From positions 28,725-92,724 of the forward strand of contig NZ_JAINVH010000032.1 of the NCBI RefSeq assembly GCF_020400825.1: DNA of 64,000 nt, given 5' to 3'. Of this stretch, positions 10,102 through 18,918 are shown piece after piece. The DNA is from Streptomyces sp. HPF1205. Lineage in GTDB: Bacteria > Actinomycetota > Actinomycetes > Streptomycetales > Streptomycetaceae. How positions within the stretch are numbered: the first letter of the stretch is position 1; the number at the start of each line of letters is the position of its first letter. The notes under the pieces were generated by a model that had not been told where the DNA came from, did no database searches, and was given only the letters and a program-made list of their open reading frames with translations. The translations under genes and the position numbers were made by a program.

Positions 10102-12723
10102 TCAGCGCAGGACGCCCGCCGTCATCCCCTCGGCCTCGGCCGGTACGGCGACCAGTCCCAGCTCCGCCGGGGTGGCCAGCAGCGGGTGCGAGGGCAGGAC
10201 GCGCACGGTGTAGCCGAAGGAGCCGGTGCGGTCCAGGGTGAGCGTGCCCTCGTACGTGTGGCGGCCCGAGACGTCCGGGCGGGCGGTCGGCTTGAGCGCG
10301 ACGATCGCGGGAGCGGTGATCCGGTCGCCCGCGTCGACCCGGCCGGACAGCAACTGCACCTCCACGTCGGCGGGATCGAGGCCGCCCAGGGTGACCTGGG
10401 CGCGCAGGGTGAGCGTGGAGCCCAGCTCCGGCGCCCCCTCGGCCGGCCCCTCGGTCGCGCTGGTCTCCACGTGGTCCACGCAGACCCCCGCCCAGTGCCG
10501 GCGGACCCGGCGCTTCCAGGCGGCCAGGTCGGCCGCGTGCGGACCCTGTATGGCGCGGTGGGATCGGGCGGCGGGGGCGTACAGCCTGGTCACGTAGTCG
10601 CGGACCATCCGGCCGGCCAGCACCTTGGGGCCGAGGCCGGCCAGGGTGTGCCGGACCATCTCGATCCAGCGCTCGGGCAGCCCGTTCCTGCCCTGGTCGT
10701 AGAAGCGCGGGGCGACCTGGTTCTCCAGCAGGCCGTAGAGCGCGGCGGCCTCCAGTTCGTCGCGCCGGTCCTCGTCGGTGATGCCGTCGGCGGTGGGGAT
10801 CGCCCAGCCGTTGTCACCGTCGAACCACTCGTCCCACCAGCCGTCGAGCACCGACAGGTTCAGGCAGCCGTTCAGGGCGGCCTTCATCCCGGAGGTGCCG
10901 CACGCCTCCAGCGGGCGCAGCGGGTTGTTCAGCCAGACGTCGCAGCCGGGGTAGAGCAGCCGCGCCATCCGCATGTCGTAGTCCGGCAGGAAGACGATGC
11001 GGTGCCGCACCCGCGGGTCGTCGGTGAACTTCACCAGTTCCTGCACCAGCCGCTTGCCGCTGTCGTCGGCCGGGTGGGCCTTGCCCGCGACCACGATCTG
11101 GATCGGCCGCTCGGGGTGCAGCAGCAGCTCCCTCAGCCGGTCCTGGTCGCGCAGCATCAGGGTGAGCCGCTTGTACGAGGGGACCCGGCGGGCGAAGCCG
11201 ATGGTCAGCACGTCGGGGTCGAGGACGGAGTCGGTCCAGCCGAGCTCGGCCTCGCCCGCGCCGCGCTGCCGCCAGGAGGCACGCAACCGGCGCCTGACGT
11301 CCTCCACGAGCTGTTCGCGCAGCTCGCGGCGCAGCTCCCACAGCCTGGCGTCCGGAATGTCCGCGATGACCCGCCACGACTCGGTGCCGCCGACGGTCAT
11401 GGCGTCCTCGGCGGCCTGCTGGCCGGCCTGGCGCGCGGCCAGCCGCTGCACCTCGGGCGCCACCCAGGTGGGGGCGTGCACGCCGTTGGTGATGGACGTG
11501 ATGGGCACGTCCTCGGGGTCGAAGCCGGGCCACAGCCCGGCGAACATCCCCCGGCTGACCGCCCCGTGCAGGGTGGACACGCCGTTGGCCCGCTGGGCTA
11601 GCCGCAGGCCCATGACGGCCATGTTGAACAGGTTGGGGTCGCCGCCGCTGTGGGTCTCCAGGCCCAGTTCGAGGATGCTGCCGACGTCCACGCCGGGCAG
11701 CTCCCCGCCGTCGCCCAGGTGGCGGGCGACCAGCTCGCGGTCGAACCGGTCGATTCCGGCCGGTACGGGGGTGTGGGTGGTGAACACGGTGCCGGCCCGG
11801 ACCGCCTCCAGGGCGGCGTCGAAATCGAGCCCTTCCTGGGCCAGTTCCCTTATCCGCTCCAGGCCGAGGAAGCCGGCGTGGCCCTCGTTGGTGTGGAACA
11901 CCTCGGGGTCGGGGTGGCCGGTGATGCGGCAGTAGGCGCGGACGGCCCGGACGCCGCCGATGCCCAGCAGCATCTCCTGCAGCAGCCGGTGCTCGCTGCC
12001 GCCGCCGTAGAGCCGGTCGGTGACGTCGCGCTCGGCGGCCTGGTTGCCCTCGACGTCGGAGTCGAGCAGAAGCAGCGGCACCCGCCCGACCTGGGCCTTC
12101 CAGATACGGGCGCGCAGGGAACGGCCGCCGGTGAGGGTGAGGCCGATCCCGGCGGGGGTGCCGTCGGCCTCGCGGAGCAGGGTCAGGGGCAGGGAGTTGG
12201 GGTCGAGCACCGGGTAGTGCTCCTGCTGCCAGCCCTCCCGGGACAGGCTCTGGCGGAAGTAGCCGTGCCGGTAGAGCAGGCCGACGCCGATGAGCGGGAC
12301 CCCGAGGTCGCTCGCGGCCTTGAGGTGGTCGCCGGCGAGGATGCCCAGGCCGCCGCTGTACTGCGGCAGGGCCGAGGTGATGCCGAACTCGGGTGAGAAG
12401 TAGGCGATGGCTGCCGGCAGGTCGCTCTGTTCCTGGTACCACCGTGGGTTGGCCAGGTAGTCGGCGAGGTCCTCGGAGGCGGCGTCGAGCCGCCGCAGGA
12501 AGCGGCGGTCGGCGGCCAGGGCCGCCAGCCGCTCCTTGGACACGCCGCCGAGCAGCCGTACCGGGTCGCCCTGGGCCGCCCGCCAGCCCTCGGGGTCGAC
12601 ACTTCCGAACAGTTCTCCGGTCTCCTGGTGCCATGACCAGCGTAGGTTCTGGGCCAGTTCCCCCAGCGGGCGCAGAGGTTCCGGCAGGACGGTGCGCACG
12701 GTGAATCGACGAATTGCCTTCAC
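10102..12723 (-). CDS. glgP: Alpha-glucan (glycogen) phosphorylase, GT35
   Basis: This 873-residue PLP enzyme releases glucose 1-phosphate from the non-reducing ends of alpha-1,4-glucans in the cytosol. It begins VKAIRRFTVRTVLPEPLRPLGELAQNLRWSW, the actinobacterial/thermophilic type of phosphorylase, and has FHTNEGHAGF, THTPVPAGIDRF and the PLP-site region EACGTSGMKAALNG. The GTG start at 12723 fits this conserved N-terminus; longer readings extend into non-conserved DNA. There is no Shine-Dalgarno, but TACGGT lies exactly seven bases before the GTG, suggesting a leaderless mRNA. It diverges from glgE, so synthesis via GlgE and breakdown via GlgP share one control region of about 617 bases. 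Confidence 0.95.
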   Translation of the reverse strand: MKAIRRFTVRTVLPEPLRPLGELAQNLRWSWHQETGELFGSVDPEGWRAAQGDPVRLLGGVSKERLAALAADRRFLRRLDAASEDLADYLANPRWYQEQSDLPAAIAYFSPEFGITSALPQYSGGLGILAGDHLKAASDLGVPLIGVGLLYRHGYFRQSLSREGWQQEHYPVLDPNSLPLTLLREADGTPAGIGLTLTGGRSLRARIWKAQVGRVPLLLLDSDVEGNQAAERDVTDRLYGGGSEHRLLQEMLLGIGGVRAVRAYCRITGHPDPEVFHTNEGHAGFLGLERIRELAQEGLDFDAALEAVRAGTVFTTHTPVPAGIDRFDRELVARHLGDGGELPGVDVGSILELGLETHSGGDPNLFNMAVMGLRLAQRANGVSTLHGAVSRGMFAGLWPGFDPEDVPITSITNGVHAPTWVAPEVQRLAARQAGQQAAEDAMTVGGTESWRVIADIPDARLWELRRELREQLVEDVRRRLRASWRQRGAGEAELGWTDSVLDPDVLTIGFARRVPSYKRLTLMLRDQDRLRELLLHPERPIQIVVAGKAHPADDSGKRLVQELVKFTDDPRVRHRIVFLPDYDMRMARLLYPGCDVWLNNPLRPLEACGTSGMKAALNGCLNLSVLDGWWDEWFDGDNGWAIPTADGITDEDRRDELEAAALYGLLENQVAPRFYDQGRNGLPERWIEMVRHTLAGLGPKVLAGRMVRDYVTRLYAPAARSHRAIQGPHAADLAAWKRRVRRHWAGVCVDHVETSATEGPAEGAPELGSTLTLRAQVTLGGLDPADVEVQLLSGRVDAGDRITAPAIVALKPTARPDVSGRHTYEGTLTLDRTGSFGYTVRVLPSHPLLATPAELGLVAVPAEAEGMTAGVLR

Positions 12724-12730
12724 ACCTTCG

Positions 12731-12736
12731 ACCGTA
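12731..12736 (-). promoter_or_regulatory. Candidate -10 element of leaderless glgP
   Basis: TACGGT on the minus strand ends seven bases before the GTG start of glgP. No clear -35 hexamer stands 17-18 bases upstream, so this is suggestive only. It fits the recurring TANNNT-N7-start pattern of this window. Confidence 0.45.
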
Positions 12737-12969
12737 GCCCCGCGAGCAGGACGTCTGCGGGCTCTCTCCGCGATCTGCTGGTTCAAACGCTCGAACGGCG
12801 GCTCATTGAGGCGAAACGGGGCGGCGAGCGGGCGCCGGTCGCTTGCGGGACAGGGCGCGCACATCTGAGGGAACCGGTGATCGGCCGTGCGCGGCGCCCG
12901 ATCGGGTGCGATCCTGGTGGCTTGAACGAGACGAGGCGCAGGGGGCTCTTGTGGGGCTCCGCGGCCCGT

Positions 12970-13005
12970 GGGGGCGCACGCGGGGGCGCATGTGGGGGCG
13001 CGTTC
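12970..13005. repeat. Three tandem 12-base GGGGGCGC repeats
   Basis: Units begin at 12970, 12982 and 12994 and share GGGGGCGC followed by a variable tetranucleotide. They lie in the glgP-glgE gap. They may be regulator half-sites or simple slippage. Confidence 0.5.
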
Positions 13006-13278
13006 GGCGCGAAACCGGGGGGCATTCAGGACATGAGCCGCACTCCCGCGGGGGGCGCGGATTCGGGCTTCCGTGACGTGCTCCCGAAAGACCGTCATGC
13101 GGGTGGTTTCGCGCGTAGACCGGGGAGCACTCTGAAGAGTGTCCGACACCGCGCGCGGCCGCCGCGATGGCCACAGACCCTCCCGCCCTCCGCCGTCAAG
13201 CCTCCGGCGCCCGCCACCCGGGTGAACGCGGACCCGAGTGGCCACGCGGGCAGGCTCCGATGGCCAAGAACAGGTAAA

Positions 13279-13312
13279 AAGAGCGGGGGCCGACATCCCG
13301 TCTCCCGCTCTT
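13279..13312 (+). promoter_or_regulatory. Hairpin in the glgE leader
   Basis: AAGAGCGGG at 13279-13287 pairs perfectly with CCCGCTCTT at 13304-13312, leaving a 16-base loop. The hairpin ends 28 bases before the glgE start codon, where it could act as an attenuator, a translation control element or an operator. No antiterminator alternative was found by eye. Confidence 0.45.
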
Positions 13313-13340
13313 CCGGGAACCCGAACTGCCAGGTGAGGAA

Positions 13341-15326
13341 ATGATCGGTCGTATTCCCGTGCTCGATGTCCGCCCAAGCGTGGACTGCGGCCGCCGGCCG
13401 GCGAAAGCGGTGGTCGGCGAGACGTTCCAGGTGACGGCGACAGTGTTCCGTGAAGGGCATGACGCCGTCGGCGCCAACGTCGTGCTGCGCGACGCCGCCG
13501 GACGGTCCGGCCCGTGGACGCCCATGCGCGAACTGGCCCCCGGCACCGACCGCTGGGGCGCCCTCGTCACGCCCACCGCCGAGGGGCGCTGGACGTACAC
13601 CGTCGAGGCCTGGTCGGATCCGGTCGCCACGTGGCGGCACGCCGCCGGCATCAAGATCCCGGCCGGTATCGACACCGAACTGGTGCTCACCGAGGGCGCG
13701 CTGCTGTACGAGCGGGCGGCCGCCGGGGTGCCGAAGAACGACGGCCGCGCCGCGGTCCTGGCCGCGGTCGACGCGCTGCGCGACGCGACCCGCCCGCCGT
13801 CGGCGCGGCACGCGGCGGCCCTGGTGCCCGAGGTGGTCGCGGTGCTGGACCGGCACCCGCTGCGGGAGCTGGTCTCCGCCTCCCGCCCGATGCAGTTGAA
13901 CGTCGAGCGGGAGCGGGCGCTGTTCGGTTCGTGGTACGAGTTCTTCCCGCGGTCGGAGGGCGCGGTGGTCACGGAGGGCGAGCCGCCGCGTTCGGGCACC
14001 TTCCGCACCGCCGCCGAGCGGCTGCCGGCGATCGCCGCGATGGGCTTCGACGTGGTGTACCTGCCGCCGATCCACCCCATCGGCACCGCGTTCCGCAAGG
14101 GCCCCAACAACAGCCTGTCGGCCGGCCCGTACGACGTGGGCTCGCCGTGGGCGATCGGCTCGCCGGAGGGCGGGCACGACGCGGTCCACCCGGACCTGGG
14201 CACCCTCGCGGACTTCGACCACTTCGTGGCGCGGGCCCGCGAGCTGCGGCTGGAGGTCGCCCTGGACTTCGCGCTGCAGTGCTCACCGGACCACCCGTGG
14301 GTCGCCAAGCACCCGGAGTGGTTCGCGCACCGGGCCGACGGCAGCATCGCCTACGCGGAGAACCCGCCGAAGAAGTACCAGGACATCTACCCGATCGCGT
14401 TCGACGAGGACTTGGCCGGCATCGTCCGGGAGACCCTGCGGGTGCTGCGGCACTGGATGAACCACGGGGTGCGGATCTTCCGCGTCGACAACCCGCACAC
14501 CAAGCCCGTGGTGTTCTGGGAGAAGGTCATCGCCGACATCAACCGCACCGACCCGGACGTGATCTTCCTGGCCGAGGCGTTCACCCGTCCGGCGATGATG
14601 AACACCCTCGGGCAGATCGGGTTCCAGCAGTCGTACACGTACTTCACCTGGCGCAACGGCAAGGACGAGCTCACCGACTACGTGCGGGAGCTCAGCGGCG
14701 AGCCGGCGGCCTGGATGCGCCCCAACTTCTTCGTCAACACCCCTGACATCCTGCACGCCTACCTGCAAAGCGGCGGGCGGCCGGCCTTCGAGACGAGAGC
14801 CGTGCTCGCCGCGACGCTCTCCCCCTCCTGGGGGGTCTACGCGGGATTCGAACTGTGCGAGGCGACCCCCGCACACCCCGGCAGCGAGGAGTACCTCGAC
14901 TCCGAGAAGTACGAACTGCGGCCGCGCGACTGGGCGGCCGCCGAGGCGGCGGGCCGCTCCCTGGCCCCGCTGATCAGCACCCTCAACCGGCTGCGCCGCC
15001 GCCATCCGGCGCTGCAGCAGCTCCGGGACATCACCTTCCACCACGTGGACAACGACGCGCTGATGGCCTACTCCAAGCGGCGCGGCGGAGATGTCGTACT
15101 GGTGGTCGTCAACCTGGACCCGTTCCACACCCAGGAGGCGACCGTGTCGTTGAACATGCCAGAACTCGGCCTCTCCTGGCACGAGTCGTTCCCGGTGCGC
15201 GACGAGCTCACCGGTGAGACCTACCACTGGGGCAGGGACAACTATGTGCGCCTGGAGCCGGGCCGCGCACCCGCGCACGTCTTCTCCCTGCGACCGTCTC
15301 CACCGATCGGAGGGTCACTCAGTTGA
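13341..15326 (+). CDS. glgE: Alpha-1,4-glucan:maltose-1-phosphate maltosyltransferase GlgE
   Basis: This 661-residue cytosolic GH13_3 enzyme transfers maltosyl units from alpha-maltose 1-phosphate onto alpha-1,4-glucans. The catalytic pair is D383 in FRVDNPHTKP and E412 in FLAEAFTRP; their spacing of 29 residues equals that between D394 and E423 described for S. coelicolor GlgE. The N-terminal beta domain (IGRIPVLDVRPSVDCGRRPAKAVVGE) and a helical insert precede the barrel. HPIGTAFRKGPNNSL is the conserved phosphate/maltosyl-binding loop region. A GAGGAA ribosome-binding site precedes the ATG. The stop overlaps treS (TTGA), so the two are co-translated. Confidence 0.96.
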   Translation: MIGRIPVLDVRPSVDCGRRPAKAVVGETFQVTATVFREGHDAVGANVVLRDAAGRSGPWTPMRELAPGTDRWGALVTPTAEGRWTYTVEAWSDPVATWRHAAGIKIPAGIDTELVLTEGALLYERAAAGVPKNDGRAAVLAAVDALRDATRPPSARHAAALVPEVVAVLDRHPLRELVSASRPMQLNVERERALFGSWYEFFPRSEGAVVTEGEPPRSGTFRTAAERLPAIAAMGFDVVYLPPIHPIGTAFRKGPNNSLSAGPYDVGSPWAIGSPEGGHDAVHPDLGTLADFDHFVARARELRLEVALDFALQCSPDHPWVAKHPEWFAHRADGSIAYAENPPKKYQDIYPIAFDEDLAGIVRETLRVLRHWMNHGVRIFRVDNPHTKPVVFWEKVIADINRTDPDVIFLAEAFTRPAMMNTLGQIGFQQSYTYFTWRNGKDELTDYVRELSGEPAAWMRPNFFVNTPDILHAYLQSGGRPAFETRAVLAATLSPSWGVYAGFELCEATPAHPGSEEYLDSEKYELRPRDWAAAEAAGRSLAPLISTLNRLRRRHPALQQLRDITFHHVDNDALMAYSKRRGGDVVLVVVNLDPFHTQEATVSLNMPELGLSWHESFPVRDELTGETYHWGRDNYVRLEPGRAPAHVFSLRPSPPIGGSLS

Positions 15327-17023
15327 TCGTCAACGAACCCGTCCCTGACACCTTCGAGGACACCCCCGCCAAGGACCGTGATCCCGACTGGTTCAAACGG
15401 GCGGTGTTCTACGAAGTCCTCGTCCGCTCCTTCCAGGACAGCAACGGCGACGGTGTGGGCGACCTGAAGGGCATCACCGCCAAACTCGACTACCTGCAAT
15501 GGCTGGGCATCGACTGCCTGTGGCTGCCGCCGTTCTTCGCCTCCCCCCTGCGGGACGGCGGCTACGACGTGGCGGACTACACCGCGGTCCTGCCGGAATT
15601 CGGCGACCTGGCCGACTTCGTGGAATTCGTGGACGCCGCCCACCAGCGCGGCATGCGCGTGATCATCGATTTCGTCATGAACCACACCAGCGACCAGCAC
15701 CCGTGGTTCCAGGCGTCCCGCAGCGATCCCGACGGCCCCTACGGCGACTACTACACCTGGGCCGACGACGACAAGCAGTTCGGCGACGCCCGCATCATCT
15801 TCGTCGACACCGAGACGTCGAACTGGACGTTCGACCCGGTCCGCAAGCAGTACTACTGGCACCGCTTCTTCTCCCACCAGCCGGACCTGAACTACGAGAA
15901 CCCGCAGGTGCAGGAGGAGATCCTGGCCGCCCTGAGGTTCTGGCTGGACCTGGGCATCGACGGCTTCCGGCTGGACGCGGTGCCCTACCTCTACCAGCAG
16001 GAGGGCACCAACTGCGAGAACCTGCCGCGCACCCACGGCTTCCTGAAGCGGGTGCGCGCGGAGATCGACGCGCACTACCCGGACACGGTGCTGCTGGCCG
16101 AGGCGAACCAGTGGCCCGAGGACGTCGTCGACTACTTCGGGGACTTCCGCAAGGGCGGCGACGAATGCCACATGGCCTTCCATTTCCCGGTGATGCCGCG
16201 CATCTTCATGGCGGTCCGCCGCGAGTCGCGCTACCCGGTCTCCGAGATCCTGGCCAAGACCCCGGCGATCCCGGCGAACTGCCAGTGGGGGATCTTCCTG
16301 CGGAACCATGACGAGCTGACCCTCGAAATGGTCACCGACGAGGAACGCGACTACATGTACAGCGAGTACGCCAAGGACCCGCGGATGCGCGCCAACATCG
16401 GCATCCGCCGCCGGCTGGCCCCGCTGCTGGACAACGACCGCAACCAGATCGAGCTGTTCACCGCGCTGCTGCTGTCCCTGCCCGGCTCGCCGATCCTCTA
16501 CTACGGCGACGAGATCGGCATGGGAGACAACATCTGGCTCGGCGACCGCGACGCGGTGCGCACCCCCATGCAGTGGACCCCGGACCGCAACGCGGGCTTC
16601 TCCTCCAGCGATCCCGGCCGCCTGTTCCTGCCGACGATCATGGACCCGGTGTACGGCTACCAGGTCACCAACGTCGAGGCGCAGATGAGCTCGCCCAGCT
16701 CGCTGCTGCACTGGACCCGGCGGATGATCGAGATCCGCAAGCAGAACCGGGCGTTCGGCCTGGGCTCGTTCACCGAGCTGCCGTCCAGCAACCCGGCGGT
16801 GCTCGCGTTCCTGCGTGAGGACGGCGACGACCTCGTGCTGTGCGTGAACAACTTCTCCCGGTTCGCCCAGCCCACGGAGCTGGACCTGCAGCAGTACGCG
16901 GGCCGGCACCCGGTGGAGCTGATCGGCGGGGTGCGCTTCCCCGCGATCGGCCAGCTCCCGTACCTGCTCACCCTCGCCGGCCACGGCTTCTACTGGTTCC
17001 GGCTGCGCAAGGACCCGTCCTGA
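15323..17023 (+). CDS. treS: Trehalose synthase (maltose alpha-D-glucosyltransferase) TreS
   Basis: This 566-residue GH13 enzyme interconverts trehalose and maltose and feeds the GlgE pathway. Catalytic residues read D218 (GFRLDAVPYLY), E260 (LLAEANQWPEDV) and D330 (NHDELTLEMV). QEGTNCENLPRTHGF and RDAVRTPMQWTPDRNAGFS are hallmark TreS segments. The start is TTG at 15323, overlapping the glgE stop by four bases, with GGAGGG at 15309-15314 as ribosome-binding site. It is not fused to maltokinase, unlike in some actinobacteria; the kinase is a separate gene 337 bases downstream behind a terminator. Confidence 0.96.
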   Translation: MIVNEPVPDTFEDTPAKDRDPDWFKRAVFYEVLVRSFQDSNGDGVGDLKGITAKLDYLQWLGIDCLWLPPFFASPLRDGGYDVADYTAVLPEFGDLADFVEFVDAAHQRGMRVIIDFVMNHTSDQHPWFQASRSDPDGPYGDYYTWADDDKQFGDARIIFVDTETSNWTFDPVRKQYYWHRFFSHQPDLNYENPQVQEEILAALRFWLDLGIDGFRLDAVPYLYQQEGTNCENLPRTHGFLKRVRAEIDAHYPDTVLLAEANQWPEDVVDYFGDFRKGGDECHMAFHFPVMPRIFMAVRRESRYPVSEILAKTPAIPANCQWGIFLRNHDELTLEMVTDEERDYMYSEYAKDPRMRANIGIRRRLAPLLDNDRNQIELFTALLLSLPGSPILYYGDEIGMGDNIWLGDRDAVRTPMQWTPDRNAGFSSSDPGRLFLPTIMDPVYGYQVTNVEAQMSSPSSLLHWTRRMIEIRKQNRAFGLGSFTELPSSNPAVLAFLREDGDDLVLCVNNFSRFAQPTELDLQQYAGRHPVELIGGVRFPAIGQLPYLLTLAGHGFYWFRLRKDPS

Positions 17024-17028
17024 CGACC

Positions 17029-17055
17029 GGGGGGCCGACGCGACGCCGGCCCCCC
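17029..17055 (+). terminator. Terminator after treS
   Basis: GGGGGGCCG at 17029-17037 pairs with CGGCCCCCC at 17047-17055 over a nine-base loop, starting five bases after the treS stop. It would separate glgE-treS from the maltokinase transcript, or cause partial termination. Confidence 0.7.
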
Positions 17056-17360
17056 GTGGCGCCCCTTCGCCGAGTAGTTCGCCGAGTAGCGGGCCCGACG
17101 CACCTTTGGCAGTATCCAGAAGTACCCCGGCAGCACCCGACGGCCACGCCTCCGCCACCACACGGGGGACCCGGCCGGCCGGCCGACACGCGCCCGGCAC
17201 CGGAACGTTACGCCGGCGAGTCCGTACGGCGGTTTCCTGTCACCCGCCCGGGGCAGGCTCCCCGTGTCGCCGGACAGCCCGAACCCGCCATCCGGGAGGC
17301 TGGCGCCCCTGCCGTTCGCACGTTCGGGCAGGTGGCGCGACTCCCCGGGGAAAGGACGTC
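17056..17360 (+). promoter_or_regulatory. Intergenic region upstream of maltokinase
   Basis: About 300 bases hold no supported gene. GGGGAAAGGA at 17347-17356 is the maltokinase ribosome-binding site. The preceding terminator implies a separate promoter here, but I cannot name clear -35/-10 boxes. Confidence 0.45.
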
Positions 17361-18794
17361 ATGTCGGACAGCTCCTGGACCCGTGTTTCCTCCACCACCG
17401 GCCGTGCCGTGGTGCCCGGGCTGCTGCGCTCGCTCGACCCGCTGCTGCGCGCCTGGCTGCCGCGGCAGCGCTGGTTCGCCGGGAAGGGCCTGCCGATCGG
17501 CGGGTTCCACCTGACCGCGGCCACCGAGCTGGTGCCGCCCGGCGGGCGGCTCGGACCGCTGGGCCTGCTGCACGTCCTGGTCGACGTCGAGCAGCCGGGC
17601 CGGTCCCCCGACTGCTACCAACTGCTCCTCGGCGCCCACCCGCTGCTGCCGTCCGCCCTGGTGCGCGCCGCCCTCGGCCCCGCGGTCGGCGGCCCGTACG
17701 ACGGCCTGACCCTCTACGACGCCCCGCACGACCCGCGGCTGGCCGCCCTGCTGCTGGAACGGCTGCGGATGCCGGGCCGGATCGGCCGGCTGCGCTTCAC
17801 CACCGAGCCGCGCGCCCAGTTCCCGCCGGGCCTGACCCCGCGCGTGTCCACCGCCGAGCAGTCCAACACGTCGGTGGTGTACGGCGACACGTACATCCTG
17901 AAGCTCTTCCGCCGGGTCTCCCCCGGCACCAACCCCGACCTGGAACTGTCGCTGGCGCTGGCCAGGGCCGGCTGCAAGCGGGTGGCGGAGCCGGTGGCGT
18001 GGTTCGAGGCGGACGCGGCCGACGCGGCCGACTCGTCCGACTCGGCCGGGGAGGGCGAGCCGATGACGCTGGGCGTGCTGCAGCGGTACCTGCCCGGTTC
18101 CACCGACGGCTGGACGCTGGCCCTCGCCTCGGTCGCCGAGGACGGCGACTTCCGGCAGGAGGCGGCCGCCCTGGGCCGGGCCACCGCCGAGGTGCACGCC
18201 TCGCTGGCCGCCGCCCTGCCCGTGCACCGCCTCGGCGGCGCGGCGCTGGAACGGCTCGCCGCCGCGATGACGCACCGGCTGGAGGAGACCGCCGCCGAGG
18301 TCCCCGCGGTGCGCCCCTACGCGGGCGCCCTGCGCTCGGCGTTCGACGACCTGGCCAAGCTCGGGGCCGGCGCCGGGACGGCGGGCGCGGTGACCGCCCA
18401 GCGCGTCCACGGCGACCTGCACCTGGGCCAGGCCCTGCGCGGGCCGGACCGCGAGTGGGTGCTGATCGACTTCGAGGGCGAGCCGGCCCGGCCGCTGGCC
18501 GAGCGGCGCCGGGCGGCGCCGCCGGTGCAGGACGTCGCGGGCATGCTCCGCTCCTTCGACTACGCGGCCCACCACAGCGGCAACGGGCCCTGGGCGGCCC
18601 GCCACCGCGACGCCTACTGCTCGGGCTACGCGCAGGTGTCCGGCCACGACCCGCGCGAACAGCCCGTGCTGATACGGGCCTTCGAGACGGACAAGGCGGT
18701 GTACGAGGCCAGGTACGAGGCGCGGCACCGTCCCGCCTGGCTGCCCATCCCCCTCTCGGCCCTGGCCCGCCTGGCCGCCGCGGGGCCGGTATGA
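17361..18794 (+). CDS. mak: Maltokinase (Pep2/Mak type)
   Basis: This 477-residue kinase phosphorylates maltose with ATP to alpha-maltose 1-phosphate, the GlgE donor. It has the aminoglycoside-phosphotransferase-like fold: WLPRQRWFAGKG at the N-terminal cap domain, the catalytic loop VHGDLHLGQ (catalytic D352) and metal-binding ID370FEGEPARPLAERR. The ATG at 17361 has a strong upstream purine tract and gives the usual family N-terminus; upstream sequence in the same frame is not conserved-looking. The Asp/Ala/Ser-rich stretch near residues 217-231 is a loop of the cap domain. Position between treS and glgB fits its role. Confidence 0.94.
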   Translation: MSDSSWTRVSSTTGRAVVPGLLRSLDPLLRAWLPRQRWFAGKGLPIGGFHLTAATELVPPGGRLGPLGLLHVLVDVEQPGRSPDCYQLLLGAHPLLPSALVRAALGPAVGGPYDGLTLYDAPHDPRLAALLLERLRMPGRIGRLRFTTEPRAQFPPGLTPRVSTAEQSNTSVVYGDTYILKLFRRVSPGTNPDLELSLALARAGCKRVAEPVAWFEADAADAADSSDSAGEGEPMTLGVLQRYLPGSTDGWTLALASVAEDGDFRQEAAALGRATAEVHASLAAALPVHRLGGAALERLAAAMTHRLEETAAEVPAVRPYAGALRSAFDDLAKLGAGAGTAGAVTAQRVHGDLHLGQALRGPDREWVLIDFEGEPARPLAERRRAAPPVQDVAGMLRSFDYAAHHSGNGPWAARHRDAYCSGYAQVSGHDPREQPVLIRAFETDKAVYEARYEARHRPAWLPIPLSALARLAAAGPV

Positions 18795-18918
18795 AGCCGG
18801 TCCGAAGCGGCCTGCCACCGGTACGCAGCGGTACGAGCGGGCGTGAAGCCGGTATGAAGGCGTAAGGACCGGGGCGCGCCCCGCACCACCGACACGAACC
18901 CCCGAGGAGAATCCGCCC
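18795..18918 (+). other. Maltokinase-glgB spacer with short direct repeats
   Basis: These 124 bases contain two copies of GAAGCCGGT with related GGTAYG motifs scattered between them, and the GAGGAG ribosome-binding site of glgB at 18903-18908. No gene is visible. Confidence 0.4.

Larger units (their letters stand above)
12724..13340. promoter_or_regulatory. glgP-glgE divergent control region
   Basis: This 617-base gap has no supported gene. It contains the glgP -10 candidate, three tandem copies of a 12-base unit beginning GGGGGCGC (starts 12970, 12982, 12994) and an inverted repeat at 13279-13312 just before glgE. The size is unusual for this window, where most divergent gaps are under 270 bases, and suggests control of glycogen/trehalose flux. 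Confidence 0.5.

Noticed and set aside
12803..13344. Small open frames in the glgP-glgE gap
   Set aside because: Low-complexity Arg/Gly-rich readings on both strands with no ribosome-binding site; treated as control DNA.
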